Source: Actinomadura hallensis
Lineage (GTDB): Bacteria; Actinomycetota; Actinomycetes; Streptosporangiales; Streptosporangiaceae
DNA length: 64,000 nucleotides
Direction: 5' to 3'
Assembly: GCF_006716765.1 (NCBI RefSeq)
Contig: NZ_VFPO01000001.1
Coordinates: 620,001 to 684,000 of the forward strand
Both the position numbers and the translations under genes were made by a program. The notes under the pieces are model-generated. The model was given only the letters and a program-made list of their open reading frames with translations, had not been told where the DNA came from and ran no database searches. Below are positions 1-7,592 of this stretch, piece after piece. The first letter of the stretch is position 1; every line of letters begins with the position of its first letter.

Positions 1-590
1 AAGCGCCAGTCGACCTCCAGATCCGGGGTGAAGCGTACGAGTCCGCTGGAGCCGATCGGTTCGCGGTTATCGTCGCCCCAGCCGTAGTTGCCGTAGACGC
101 CTTCGTCGAAGTAACCCACCCAGACGTGGCCGGTGGCAGTGGTGAAGACGTGTTCGATGCCGTCCCCGAGTGTTTCGGCGGCCAGGGCGGTTCCGTCGGC
201 GGAGTAGATGATGGCGTTGCGGTCGGGGCCGTCCTGGTGCAGTCGGGCCCTGGCGGCGACGGCGAGAACTCGGCCGTCCGGGAGCGGCTGGACGGTCGGA
301 AACGCGAGAGGGAAGTCGGAGATGGTGGTCACGCTGGTCAGCGTGGGCGCCTGCACCGTGACGCGCACCGTCACCGGGTGGGAGGCGCGCGGATCCGGGA
401 ACGTGGCCCAACCCGGCTGCGTAGTCGTGGAACTGAGGGCCTGCACATCGGCGGTGGCCGACCACAGCGCGATGAACTCGCCGCTGGGACCGATGGAGGC
501 ATCCACCAGCACGTCGCCGTCCTGGGCTGGGGCGATGGACGCGTGGTGACGTACGGGCAGAGGGGTCGAGGGCTGCTGGCTTCGCATCAT
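1..590 (-). CDS. Hypothetical protein, beta-propeller-like, C-terminus cut by window edge
   Basis: The minus strand is open without a stop from 590 to the window edge, at least 196 codons. The protein is rich in short beta-type segments (PTVQPLPDGRVLAVAARA; GHVWVGYFDEGVYGNYGWG; SSGLVRFTPDLEVDW), which resemble repeating blades of a propeller. I recognise this as an uncharacterised actinobacterial protein type but cannot name a function. No signal peptide is visible. ATG codons at 590 and 587 and a GTG at 593 are all possible starts, and none has a strong ribosome binding site. The gene is divergent from the hypothetical gene at 781. Confidence 0.6.
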   Translation of the reverse strand, partial: MMRSQQPSTPLPVRHHASIAPAQDGDVLVDASIGPSGEFIALWSATADVQALSSTTTQPGWATFPDPRASHPVTVRVTVQAPTLTSVTTISDFPLAFPTVQPLPDGRVLAVAARARLHQDGPDRNAIIYSADGTALAAETLGDGIEHVFTTATGHVWVGYFDEGVYGNYGWGDDNREPIGSSGLVRFTPDLEVDWR

Positions 591-780
591 CACCGCATCA
601 GTTCAGCACCGCTCCCCGGACACAGGCCACCCAATATCCGGCGTTGCCAACGTCGGCCCTTAGCACGTTCATTTTGCTCTGTGGCGGTCATGTTTTCAGT
701 GGTTGCGGTGGCGAAGAGGGCTTATTTCAGACCGCCTTAGCGTGCCAAGCAAAGTGGTGGCGATGGAGAGTCTTGGGAAC

Positions 781-1437
781 ATGGACGAAGAACTCGCGGT
801 CGTGTTGGCGCGAGTTGAGGAGGTCTTCGCGTCGTATCCGCGTCGAGCGGTGCTTGACGGCTGTCCCCATTGCCGCCCTGCGACGCCCGTTGACGAGCAC
901 GACCTTTTCTCGCTGAGTCTCCGGCTGGGCGGCACGGTGGGCGGCCGCGACGATGTGAAGAGCCTGCTTCCTCTGCTGTTCGAGCGCATGGTGACGTCTG
1001 GGGAGCTCGACGGGAGCATCGTCCTGTCCACTGTGGCCAAGGAAGAGTGGCGCAGCTGGCCTGCGGCCGAGCAGCAGGCGATCAAGGATTATCTCGATGC
1101 GGTCTGGCGATCCTTGCTGAAGGAGTTTCCCTCAAGGATCGGTGCGTTCCCTGACGCCGCCACATTTCTTGAAGCCGCCGCGATGACCGGGGACGGCATC
1201 GAAAAGTATCTCGCCGTCTGGGACGCGACCTTCGTTCCGGCCGCAGATCGACACCTTGCCCAGCTGGTGACCGAACACGACTTCGCTGATGCTCGCCGCA
1301 AGAGCTTGACCGTATGGCTGTGCCGCGAGGAGGTGGCCGACCGGCTGATCAGCGCCTTTGAGCGCGACCACGACGCGGAGTGGGCGGACGACCTCGCCAC
1401 AGCCTCCGACATCCTGTCCCGGCAGTCCCGCGCATAA
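781..1437 (+). CDS. Hypothetical protein (218 aa)
   Basis: A soluble, mostly helical acidic protein. The start at 781 follows a GGAGAG ribosome binding site nine bases upstream; an in-frame ATG at 763 is the alternative. A CPHC pair near residue 27 could bind metal or form a disulfide, but there is only one such pair. The rest (SLLPLLFERMVTSGEL, AIKDYLDAVWRSLL) looks like helical repeats. No family is recognised and the gene stands alone between a divergent neighbour and a degenerate stretch, so no role can be inferred. Confidence 0.65.
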   Translation: MDEELAVVLARVEEVFASYPRRAVLDGCPHCRPATPVDEHDLFSLSLRLGGTVGGRDDVKSLLPLLFERMVTSGELDGSIVLSTVAKEEWRSWPAAEQQAIKDYLDAVWRSLLKEFPSRIGAFPDAATFLEAAAMTGDGIEKYLAVWDATFVPAADRHLAQLVTEHDFADARRKSLTVWLCREEVADRLISAFERDHDAEWADDLATASDILSRQSRA

Positions 1438-1594
1438 CGACCAGTCGCCCCGGCCCATGGCTCCCGCTCCTGAGGTGATCGCGTGGTCGCGATCTCGTCA
1501 GTTGGCGTTTATGAGGTGTCGCCGGGGTTGAGGCGGCACCAGGTGGTGGGGCTGGAGGCGTATGTGGGGGCCGCTTTGCAGGACGCGGCCCAGC

Positions 1595-1771
1595 TCAGGC
1601 ATCACGTCGAGTGCGCGAAGGCCTCGCGGAGGCGGTCAGGGAACAAGGGTTGCCGGCGATGTAGGCGTCCAGTTCGGCGCGGGCGCGTGCCTGGCGCTCG
1701 GGGTCGGCCAGTTCGGGGTAGCGGCGGTGTGCATCGGCCTTGATGTCCTGCCAGCGGCGTCCGGTGCTCAC
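1595..1771 (-). pseudogene. Truncated XRE-type antitoxin remnant
   Basis: A GTG at 1771 with an upstream AAGGGGG opens a frame encoding STGRRWQDIKADAHRRYPEL followed by DPERQARARAELDAYIAG. This is the N-terminus typical of actinobacterial HigA-like XRE antitoxins, which normally continue into a helix-turn-helix of about 60 residues. Here the frame leaves the family after about 40 residues and stops at 1595, so the DNA-binding domain is missing. No RelE/HigB-like toxin was recognised on either side. The rest of 1438-2018 holds no gene I can support. Confidence 0.55.
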
Positions 1772-2018
1772 CGTCCGGCCCCCTTCTCTTACGGCTCGGT
1801 GCTGTGCTCTGCATTCGGCCGCCGGGCGGTTGTCCGGTGACCGGGCGATCGCTGCGGCTGCCGGCGGCGGGGTCAGAAGTCGCGGGTGGGGAGGGTGCCT
1901 TCGAGGGCGGGGGCAGGTCTTCCCCGAGCACGACCGGGGTGTGCCTGTTGCCATCCGCCCTGGCTCGACGTGGGCCGACAGAGGGTGCACCTGCCCCTCT
2001 GCCCTGCGGGCTGGGCGG

Positions 2019-2216
2019 TCAGCGTGATGTGTGCTGCTTGATCTGCTTGATGAGCCCGGCGAACGCGGCGACCGTCAGGGTGAGGCGGGCTCCGTCAGGA
2101 TCCTTGCTGTCTCGCACGGCGATTCCAGCGCCTGGCGCAAGTCGTCCCAGTTCAACGCACTGAGTATCGTTCACGCCGCCGCTGTGAGAACTCTTGCGCC
2201 ACTGGACGGCGGTCAT
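2019..2216 (-). CDS. DUF397 protein, fourth of four tandem copies
   Basis: A 65-residue protein with the DUF397 pattern: WRKSSHSGG, CVELGRLAPG, IAVRDSKDPDG and a C-terminal TVAAFAGLIKQIK helix. DUF397 proteins sit next to XRE/DUF5753 regulators in actinomycetes and are thought to act as small partners of them. This last copy differs most from the others (SHSGGVNDTQ; DGARLTLTVAAF). Its start overlaps the stop of the preceding copy by four bases, so it is translationally coupled to the operon that begins at 3586. Confidence 0.9.
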   Translation of the reverse strand: MTAVQWRKSSHSGGVNDTQCVELGRLAPGAGIAVRDSKDPDGARLTLTVAAFAGLIKQIKQHTSR

Positions 2217-2404
2217 GTGCGTGTCGTGATCTGCTCGATGAGGTCGGTGAACTCCGCGGTGGTCAGCGTGAGGTGACCCCCGTCGGGGTTCTTGCTGTCT
2301 CGCACGGCGATCCTGGTGCCTGGTGCGAGTCGTCCCAGCTCGACGCACTGGTTGTCGTTCGCGCCACCGGTGTACGAACTCTTACGCCACTGGACGGTTG
2401 TCAT
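2213..2404 (-). CDS. DUF397 protein, third tandem copy
   Basis: A 63-residue DUF397 protein (WRKSSYTGG, CVELGRLAPG, RIAVRDSKNPDG, TTAEFTDLIEQI). It overlaps its neighbours by four bases on both sides. It shares the RLAPG form of the central motif with the fourth copy, whereas copies one and two carry QLSSG or QLSSA, which suggests two older pairs. Confidence 0.9.
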   Translation of the reverse strand: MTTVQWRKSSYTGGANDNQCVELGRLAPGTRIAVRDSKNPDGGHLTLTTAEFTDLIEQITTRT

Positions 2405-2595
2405 GTGCGGTCCTCCGGGCGGTGTTTGATCCGGTCGATCAGGTCGGTGAACTCCGCGGTGGACAGGGTGAGGTGGCCCCCGTCGGGGTTCTTGCTGTCT
2501 CGTACCCCGATGCCGGACGAGAGTTGTCCCAGCTCAACGCAGTGCTCGTCGTTGACGCCGCTGCTGTGGGTGCTCTTTCGCCACTGGATGGTCAT
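2401..2595 (-). CDS. DUF397 protein, second tandem copy
   Basis: A 64-residue DUF397 protein (WRKSTHSSGVNDEHCVELGQ, then GIGVRDSKNPDG and TAEFTDLIDRIK). It is nearly identical to the first copy over its first 30 residues, which points to a recent duplication. It overlaps both neighbours by four bases and ends in a short charged tail, RPEDRT. Confidence 0.9.
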   Translation of the reverse strand: MTIQWRKSTHSSGVNDEHCVELGQLSSGIGVRDSKNPDGGHLTLSTAEFTDLIDRIKHRPEDRT

Positions 2596-2774
2596 GTGTG
2601 CTGCCTGATCTGCTTGATGAGGTCGGCGAACTCCGCGGTGGTCAGGGTGAGGTGGCCCCCGTCGGGGTTCTTGCTGTCTCGTATCCCGATAGCGGACGAG
2701 AGTTGTCCCAGCTCAACGCAGTCCTCGTCGTTGACCCCACTACTGTGAGTGCTTTTCCGCCACTGAACGTTCAT
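2592..2774 (-). CDS. DUF397 protein, first tandem copy
   Basis: A 60-residue DUF397 protein (WRKSTHSSGVNDEDCVELGQ, AIGIRDSKNPDG, TAEFADLIKQIR). It is the copy next to the XRE regulator, whose stop overlaps its ATG by four bases. In characterised actinomycete loci a regulator of this type is normally followed by one DUF397 gene; here four follow. Confidence 0.92.
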   Translation of the reverse strand: MNVQWRKSTHSSGVNDEDCVELGQLSSAIGIRDSKNPDGGHLTLTTAEFADLIKQIRQHT

Positions 2775-3586
2775 GGGTACTGCTCCAGGTACTTCTCGAC
2801 TAGAGTGCGCGAGGCGTCTTCCGGGAGGGCCTTAGCGCCTATGCGGTCAAACCTAGCCCAAAGATCTCTCACTTCGCCGGGGGCTTCGATTAGGCGTCCG
2901 CCGTACTGCGCACCCGCGTAAGCGATGTCCCGACGTTCCAAGCTGATGATTTGGAAGGGGCCGTCGAAACCCTCGTGAGCGCCTGTAGAAGGTTGAATGA
3001 ATCGGATGATTACGTGAGGTAGCTCCATCATCTCTCGCAGGTGCGCAAGCTGCTTTCTCATGACTGCCGGGCCGCCAACACAGGCACGGAGCACTTCCTC
3101 CTCCAAGATCATGTAGAAGAACGGCGGCTTGTCCCGATCAAGGAGGGCTTGTTGGCGGGCCAGACGCCTGGCCATGGTGTCATCAGCATCATCCGGACTT
3201 CCTGCCAGCGCAAGGGCTCGCATGTAGTCCTCGGTTTGGAATGGCCTCGGAATCGTCTTCCCGTGGTACGCCCTGATCGCTCGGGCCTGCTCCTCATGCG
3301 GCACGAGCTGTCGACCCCAGTCTGGGTGGTGAGTATTTCGGGCATACCAATACAAAAACTGCAATAGTCCGCCCGTGCTGTAGGTGTGGTCCAGTTTGGC
3401 GAGTTGATCTTCTTGCGGGCGTTGTCTGACCGCCTCGATGTTCGAAACAGTGGAGCGGGCCACTCCGATGATCTTTCCGCACTGAGTCAGTGAGAGCCCT
3501 TCTTTCTCACGGAGAAACCGCAGGTAGAAGGCTAGAAGGTGCCACAAGGAGATCTTGGGTTCGATGGGATCGCGAACGAGCGGCAT
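2771..3586 (-). CDS. XRE-family regulator with DUF5753 domain
   Basis: A 271-residue cytoplasmic DNA-binding protein. Residues about 20-75 form a helix-turn-helix (LSLTQCGKIIGVARSTVSNI) and the remainder is the DUF5753 ligand or partner domain (PRPFQTEDYMRALA; PHVIIRFIQPSTGAHEGFDG; YAGAQYGGRLIEAPGEV). The ATG at 3586 has an AGGAG site nine bases upstream. It is the first gene of a five-gene overlapping unit with four DUF397 genes and is divergent from the ATP-binding protein at 3687. XRE, DUF397 and an anti-sigma-like ATPase together match developmental-regulator clusters of Streptomyces (the whiJ/abaA type). Which gene this one controls is not known. Confidence 0.92.
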   Translation of the reverse strand: MPLVRDPIEPKISLWHLLAFYLRFLREKEGLSLTQCGKIIGVARSTVSNIEAVRQRPQEDQLAKLDHTYSTGGLLQFLYWYARNTHHPDWGRQLVPHEEQARAIRAYHGKTIPRPFQTEDYMRALALAGSPDDADDTMARRLARQQALLDRDKPPFFYMILEEEVLRACVGGPAVMRKQLAHLREMMELPHVIIRFIQPSTGAHEGFDGPFQIISLERRDIAYAGAQYGGRLIEAPGEVRDLWARFDRIGAKALPEDASRTLVEKYLEQYP

Positions 3587-3608
3587 CGAGACTCCTGTTT
3601 GGTCTTGT

Positions 3609-3620
3609 TTGTAAGTACAA
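3609..3620. promoter_or_regulatory. Candidate XRE operator
   Basis: TTGTAagTACAA, a 12-bp dyad, lies 22 bases upstream of the XRE start in the divergent intergenic region 3587-3686. Wider CTTGT/ACAAG arms overlap it. It is a natural autoregulatory site, but no binding is shown. Confidence 0.4.
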
Positions 3621-3686
3621 GAAGAAGGTAGGGCGGTGCGGTGACCCTTGTCACGGGAAATCGAATCTCGGGCCAAGGGTGGAGTG

Positions 3687-4109
3687 ATGGCGGTGGTGGA
3701 GGAGTCGGTTATGTCGCTCTTGGGGACGGCGGCTTCGGTGGGGGTTGCGCGGACGTTTGTGGATGCGCGGATTCGCAAATGGGACTATTTCCACATTCTC
3801 GATAGTGCGCTTCTCGTGGCCTCGGAGCTGGTGACCAACGCGGCCCGCCAGACGCCGCATGGGGAGATCCGGCTCCAGCTCAGCCGGGACGCGTACGGCG
3901 TCATCATCGCCGTCTGGGACGCGGCCCACGAGCTGCCCCAGGCCAAGCCGATGACCGAGCTCACCCTCGACGACCTCGACCTGTCCGAGGAGGCGTTCGA
4001 TGACAACGGCGGCTGGGGCCTCCACATCGTCCAAGCCCTGTCCGCCACGTGCGGCGTCATCGGCGATCCCGCAGGTGGCAAGTGGGTCTGGGCTCGGATG
4101 CGCCCGTGA
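3687..4109 (+). CDS. ATP-binding protein, anti-sigma-factor type (HATPase_c)
   Basis: A 140-residue protein of the serine-kinase anti-sigma factor ATPase fold. The N box is SELVTNAARQTP at about residues 47-58 and the G box is NGGWGLHIV near residue 115. Such stand-alone ATPases are common beside XRE/DUF397 genes and probably phosphorylate or sequester a partner. The ATG at 3687 follows GGTGGAG; an upstream in-frame ATG at 3648 has no ribosome binding site. The gene is divergent from the XRE gene, so both could share control from the 100-bp spacer. Confidence 0.88.
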   Translation: MAVVEESVMSLLGTAASVGVARTFVDARIRKWDYFHILDSALLVASELVTNAARQTPHGEIRLQLSRDAYGVIIAVWDAAHELPQAKPMTELTLDDLDLSEEAFDDNGGWGLHIVQALSATCGVIGDPAGGKWVWARMRP

Positions 4110-4118
4110 CGCAGTGCG

Positions 4119-4134
4119 GAGTGAGTGCTCACTC
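4119..4134. promoter_or_regulatory. Palindromic operator 1 upstream of TetR/DUF6069
   Basis: GAGTGAGtgCTCACTC has seven-base arms around a TG centre. Its centre lies 23 bp from the centre of the second, perfect site, close to two turns of the helix, so two dimers could bind one face of the DNA. Confidence 0.75.
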
Positions 4135-4140
4135 ATTGAC

Positions 4141-4158
4141 GGAGTGAGTACTCACTCC
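4141..4158. promoter_or_regulatory. Palindromic operator 2 upstream of TetR/DUF6069
   Basis: GGAGTGAGTACTCACTCC is a perfect 18-bp palindrome ending 14 bases before the TetR start at 4173. The position implies autorepression of the TetR/DUF6069 unit. Confidence 0.8.
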
Positions 4159-4172
4159 GTACGCTCGGCGGC

Positions 4173-4784
4173 ATGACGGCCCCCAAGGAGAACAAGACCG
4201 CCCGCCGCCGCGCCCCCAGCATGTCGCCGGAGGAGCGGCGCAAGATGATCATTCAGACCGCGATCCCGCTGATCACCGAGTACGGCTCCGCCGTGACGAC
4301 CGCGAAGATCGCGCGGGCCGCCGGGATCGGCGAGGGCACGATCTTCCGCGTCTTCGCCGACAAGGACGAGCTGCTCCAGGCCTGCATCGCGGAGGCGCTC
4401 TCACCCGACCACGCGATCCGCGAGCTCGGCGCGATCGACATCGACCGGCCGCTGGCCGACCGGCTCGCGGAGGCGGCCGAGGCGCTGCGGGCGCACATGG
4501 ACCGGCTCGGCGCGCTCATCGGATCGCTGGGGCACGGCGGCGGCAAGCACCCCGGCACGGTGCGCGGCGTGGGCCGCGAGGAGTCCACGAACCGCATCCG
4601 CGAGGCGCTCGTGGAGCTGCTGGAGCCCGACAAGGACGTCCTGCGCCGGCCGCCGGAGCAGATCGCGGCCCTGTTCATCGGGCTGCTGTTCACCCAGCCG
4701 CGCACGGACGACGTGCCCGACCTCACCCCTCAGGAACTGGTCGAGGTCTTCCTGCACGGTGCCGTCTCGGGGGGTGCCGAGTGA
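4173..4784 (+). CDS. TetR-family repressor, probably autoregulated
   Basis: A 203-residue regulator with the TetR helix-turn-helix at about residues 43-65 (TTAKIARAAGIGEGTIFRVF followed by DKDELL) and a C-terminal ligand-binding domain ending LTPQELVEVFLHGAVSGG. Two palindromes lie directly upstream. Its stop overlaps the GTG start of the small membrane protein at 4781, so the two are co-translated. It probably represses this pair and releases it on binding an unknown small molecule. Confidence 0.9.
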   Translation: MTAPKENKTARRRAPSMSPEERRKMIIQTAIPLITEYGSAVTTAKIARAAGIGEGTIFRVFADKDELLQACIAEALSPDHAIRELGAIDIDRPLADRLAEAAEALRAHMDRLGALIGSLGHGGGKHPGTVRGVGREESTNRIREALVELLEPDKDVLRRPPEQIAALFIGLLFTQPRTDDVPDLTPQELVEVFLHGAVSGGAE

Positions 4785-5191
4785 GCGCGCGGAGAAGGCG
4801 TCTCGGCGTCACGGCCCTCGCCGTGCTGGCTCCCGTCCTCGTGTGGCTGGTCACCGACCCGCTGCTGGGGCACCGGCTGCGGGTCGCCGACGGTGAGGAG
4901 ACGCTCGACATCGGCGCCGGGCCAGTGGTCTTCGTCGCCCTGCTGGCGTCGCTGTCCGGCTGGGGGCTGCTGGCCGTCCTGGAGCGGTTCGGGCCACGGC
5001 GTGCCCGCGCCATCTGGATCGGGGTGGCCGCCGTCGTCCTGGCCCTGTCCTTTGCGCCCTTCATCGGCGACGGCATGGACGGCGGGACCCGGATCTCCCT
5101 GGCCCTGATGCACCTCGCGGTGGCGGGGGTGCTGATACCGGGGCTGGCCGGCAGGCCCTCTGAAACAGAAGCCGACACCGCAGAGGTGTGA
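4781..5191 (+). CDS. DUF6069 four-helix membrane protein
   Basis: A 136-residue integral membrane protein with four predicted membrane helices (LGVTALAVLAPVLVWLV, VVFVALLASLSGWGLLAVL, IWIGVAAVVLALSFAPF, ALMHLAVAGVLIPGLAG). It matches the actinobacterial DUF6069 family, whose function is unknown. The GTG start overlaps the TetR stop by four bases. A TetR/DUF6069 pair is recurrent in actinomycetes and suggests a membrane-stress or small-molecule response, which is inference. Confidence 0.8.
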   Translation: MSARRRRLGVTALAVLAPVLVWLVTDPLLGHRLRVADGEETLDIGAGPVVFVALLASLSGWGLLAVLERFGPRRARAIWIGVAAVVLALSFAPFIGDGMDGGTRISLALMHLAVAGVLIPGLAGRPSETEADTAEV

Positions 5192-5302
5192 CGGCCGGGA
5201 CTGCCGGTGCGCGTCCGGCCGGGCCCCGTCGCCCGAGCCTGGCACTACGATCCGTGAACGACGCCCGCCACCGCCCGGACGCGACCGACCATCGGACTCC
5301 TG

Positions 5303-6052
5303 ATGACCGACGAACTGTTCCTCGACCATGTCGCCGATCGGCTCGCCGCCCTGCCGGGCGTGCGGGCCGTCACCCTTGGGGGCTCGCGTGCGCAGGGCAC
5401 GCACACCCCGGAAAGCGACTGGGACTTCGCCCTGTACTACCGGGGCTCCTTCGACCCGGACGACCTGCGCGCCGTCGGCTGGACGGGTCACGTCTCGGAG
5501 ATCGGCGAGTGGGGCGGCGTCTTCAACGGTGGCGCCTGGCTCACGATCGACGGCCGGCGCGTCGATGTCCACTACCGCGACCTCGACGTCGTCGAACACG
5601 AACTCGCCGAGGCGAAGGAGGGGCGCTTCCACTGGGAGCCGCTGATGTTCCACCTCGCGGGCATCCCGAGTTATCTGCTGGTCGCCGAACTCGCCGTCAA
5701 CCGGGTGCTGCGCGGCGAAGCCCTGCCCAGTCCGGAGTACCCGGAGGCGCTGCGTGAGGCGGCGCCGCCGATGTGGCGCGGACGGGCGGCTCTCACGCTC
5801 CAGTACGCGCACAACTCCTACGTTCCCGGCGGCCGGGCCACCGAGGTCGCGGGGGCGCTGGCCACGGCCGCCATGCAGACCGGTCACGCGGTGCTCGCGG
5901 CGCGCGGCGAGTGGATCACCAACGAGAAGCGGCTCCTGGAGCGGGCGGGGCTGCGGGGCGTCGACACGATCGTGGCCGGGTTGCGACCGGAGCCCGCCGT
6001 CCTGAAACAGGCGATCGGCGAGGCGGAGCGACTGTTCGAGTCCGCTCGTTGA
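5303..6052 (+). CDS. Nucleotidyltransferase-domain protein
   Basis: A 249-residue protein of the polymerase-beta-like nucleotidyltransferase superfamily. The catalytic signature GGSRAQG at residues 26-32 is followed by SDWDF with Asp39 and Asp41, and a third acidic site is likely in RVDVHYRD. The C-terminal helical part resembles DUF4037-type or aminoglycoside-nucleotidyltransferase-like enzymes, which transfer NMP to a small molecule or protein. The gene stands alone and converges on the sigma factor gene, separated by a hairpin. The substrate cannot be told from sequence. Confidence 0.82.
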   Translation: MTDELFLDHVADRLAALPGVRAVTLGGSRAQGTHTPESDWDFALYYRGSFDPDDLRAVGWTGHVSEIGEWGGVFNGGAWLTIDGRRVDVHYRDLDVVEHELAEAKEGRFHWEPLMFHLAGIPSYLLVAELAVNRVLRGEALPSPEYPEALREAAPPMWRGRAALTLQYAHNSYVPGGRATEVAGALATAAMQTGHAVLAARGEWITNEKRLLERAGLRGVDTIVAGLRPEPAVLKQAIGEAERLFESAR

Positions 6053-6057
6053 CCGTC

Positions 6058-6079
6058 GCGCCGCCGCGGAGGGCGGCGC
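6058..6079. terminator. Bidirectional hairpin between convergent genes
   Basis: GCGCCGCC and GGCGGCGC form an 8-bp stem with a 6-base loop in the 39-bp gap between the nucleotidyltransferase and sigma factor stops. There is no U-tract, as is usual at this GC content. Confidence 0.6.
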
Positions 6080-6091
6080 GAAGGTCACCGG

Positions 6092-6964
6092 TCACCTGGA
6101 GAGTTCGGCGGGCTCGTCGAGCCGGGACAGCTTGTCCGGGTTCCGCATGACGTAGACGCGGGTGATCTTCCCGTCCTCGACGGTGAGGCTCACCAGCGTG
6201 GGCAGCACGTCGCCGCCCAGCTCGACGCGGATCGAGGGCGCGCCGTTCAGCCACACCACCGCCGTCTCCGGCGGTCTTCCCGCGCGCCGCGCCGTCCCGA
6301 GCAGCCGCACCACCCGGTGGGCGCCCCGCACCGGGACCTTGAGGGCCTTCGCGCGGCCGCCGCCGTCGGCGATGAGCACGACGTCCGGCGCCATGACCTC
6401 CATCAGGTCCTGCAGGCGGCCGGTCTCCAGCGCCGTGAGGAACCGCTCCACCACCGCCTGCTGCTCCGCGCGGCTCACCCGCGTCCGCGGCCGCCGCGCC
6501 GCCACGTGGCCGCGGGCACGCCGCGCGATCTGCCGGACCGTGGCCGCGGGCTTCCCGACGGCCTCGGCGATCTCCCCGTACGGCAGCTCGAAGACCTCGC
6601 GGAGCACGAACACCGCCCGCTCGGTCGGCCCGAGAGTCTCCAGGACGGTCAGCATCGCGATCGACACGCTCTCCGCCAGCTCGACGTCGTCGGCGACGTC
6701 GGGGCTGGTCAGGATCGGTTCCGGCAGCCACGCGCCGACGTAGTCCTCGCGGCGGCGCGCCACCGTCCGCAGCCGGTTGAGCGCCTGCCGCGTCACGATC
6801 CGCACCAGGTAGGCCCGCGGGTCGCGGACCCCGGACCGGTCGGCGGCGGCCCACCGCAGCCAGGCGTCCTGGAGGACGTCCTCCGCGTCCGACGCCGACC
6901 CGAGCATCTCGTAGGCGACGGTGAACAGCAGGCCGCGGTGCACCGTGAACGGGTCGGCGGTCAC
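6092..6964 (-). CDS. ECF41 (SigJ-type) sigma factor with SnoaL-like C-terminal domain
   Basis: A 290-residue extracytoplasmic-function sigma factor. Region 2 spans about residues 5-75 and region 4 about 110-160. The linker motif WLPEP at 79-83, DGGGR at 200-204 and NPDKL at 275-279 are the hallmarks of group ECF41, in which the C-terminal SnoaL-like domain acts as a built-in regulator in place of an anti-sigma factor. The GTG start overlaps the stop of the upstream AhpD-like gene by four bases. ECF41 factors are known to be paired with such carboxymuconolactone decarboxylase, oxidoreductase or epimerase genes and to transcribe them. Confidence 0.93.
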   Translation of the reverse strand: MTADPFTVHRGLLFTVAYEMLGSASDAEDVLQDAWLRWAAADRSGVRDPRAYLVRIVTRQALNRLRTVARRREDYVGAWLPEPILTSPDVADDVELAESVSIAMLTVLETLGPTERAVFVLREVFELPYGEIAEAVGKPAATVRQIARRARGHVAARRPRTRVSRAEQQAVVERFLTALETGRLQDLMEVMAPDVVLIADGGGRAKALKVPVRGAHRVVRLLGTARRAGRPPETAVVWLNGAPSIRVELGGDVLPTLVSLTVEDGKITRVYVMRNPDKLSRLDEPAELSR

Positions 6965-7551
6965 GGCGCCGCCGCACCGGACGCCGCCGGGCGCGCCGCC
7001 AGCGGGACCTCGCAGGCCGACGAGAAGCCCTGCGACTCGATCCCGAGGGCCACGTTGGTGCGGGTCGACAGGTTGGAGAACGCGATGTGCGCGGTGAGCT
7101 CGACCATCGCCGCCGGGCCGAGCCGGTCGAGCAGCCGCGCCGACAGCTCGTCGGTGACGGTCGGCGGCGTGTTCGTCATCGCCTCCGCGTACTCCATGAC
7201 GTCCCTTTCCAGCGGGGTGAACACGTCCGACTCGCGCCACCGCGGCACCTGGCTCGCCTTGGCCAGGTCCAGCTCGTCGTTCCGCGCCTTGAAGTAGCCG
7301 AGGTCGAGGCACCAGCCGCAGCCGACCTGCGCGGCCACGGCCATCTGCGCGAACGACTTCAGGGTCGCGTCCGCCGCGTCCCACCCCTCCACCTTGCCGC
7401 CGAACCTCATGAAGGTCCTCACCAGCCGGGGGTGGTGCCACATCACCTCGGCCGGTTCGGGCACCTCGCCGAACATCCTGCGGCCCATCCACTTGATCAT
7501 CGCACCGGTGAACCCGGTGAGCTCCGCCTTCGGTACGCGCAGCGCCATGAC
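6961..7551 (-). CDS. Carboxymuconolactone decarboxylase family (AhpD-like) protein
   Basis: A 196-residue AhpD-like protein with a redox CGWC pair at Cys77 and Cys80 followed by LDLGYF, plus the family helix VFTPLERDVMEYAEAMT. It is probably a peroxidase-type antioxidant rather than a decarboxylase. The ATG at 7551 has an AGGAGG site. It lies between the radical SAM gene (41-base gap) and the ECF41 gene (4-base overlap) and is the expected target of that sigma factor. Confidence 0.9.
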   Translation of the reverse strand, partial: VMALRVPKAELTGFTGAMIKWMGRRMFGEVPEPAEVMWHHPRLVRTFMRFGGKVEGWDAADATLKSFAQMAVAAQVGCGWCLDLGYFKARNDELDLAKASQVPRWRESDVFTPLERDVMEYAEAMTNTPPTVTDELSARLLDRLGPAAMVELTAHIAFSNLSTRTNVALGIESQGFSSACEVPLAARPAASGAAAP

Positions 7552-7592
7552 GTCACGTCCTCCTGCCCGGGGGTTCTCATGTCGGTCTCTCG

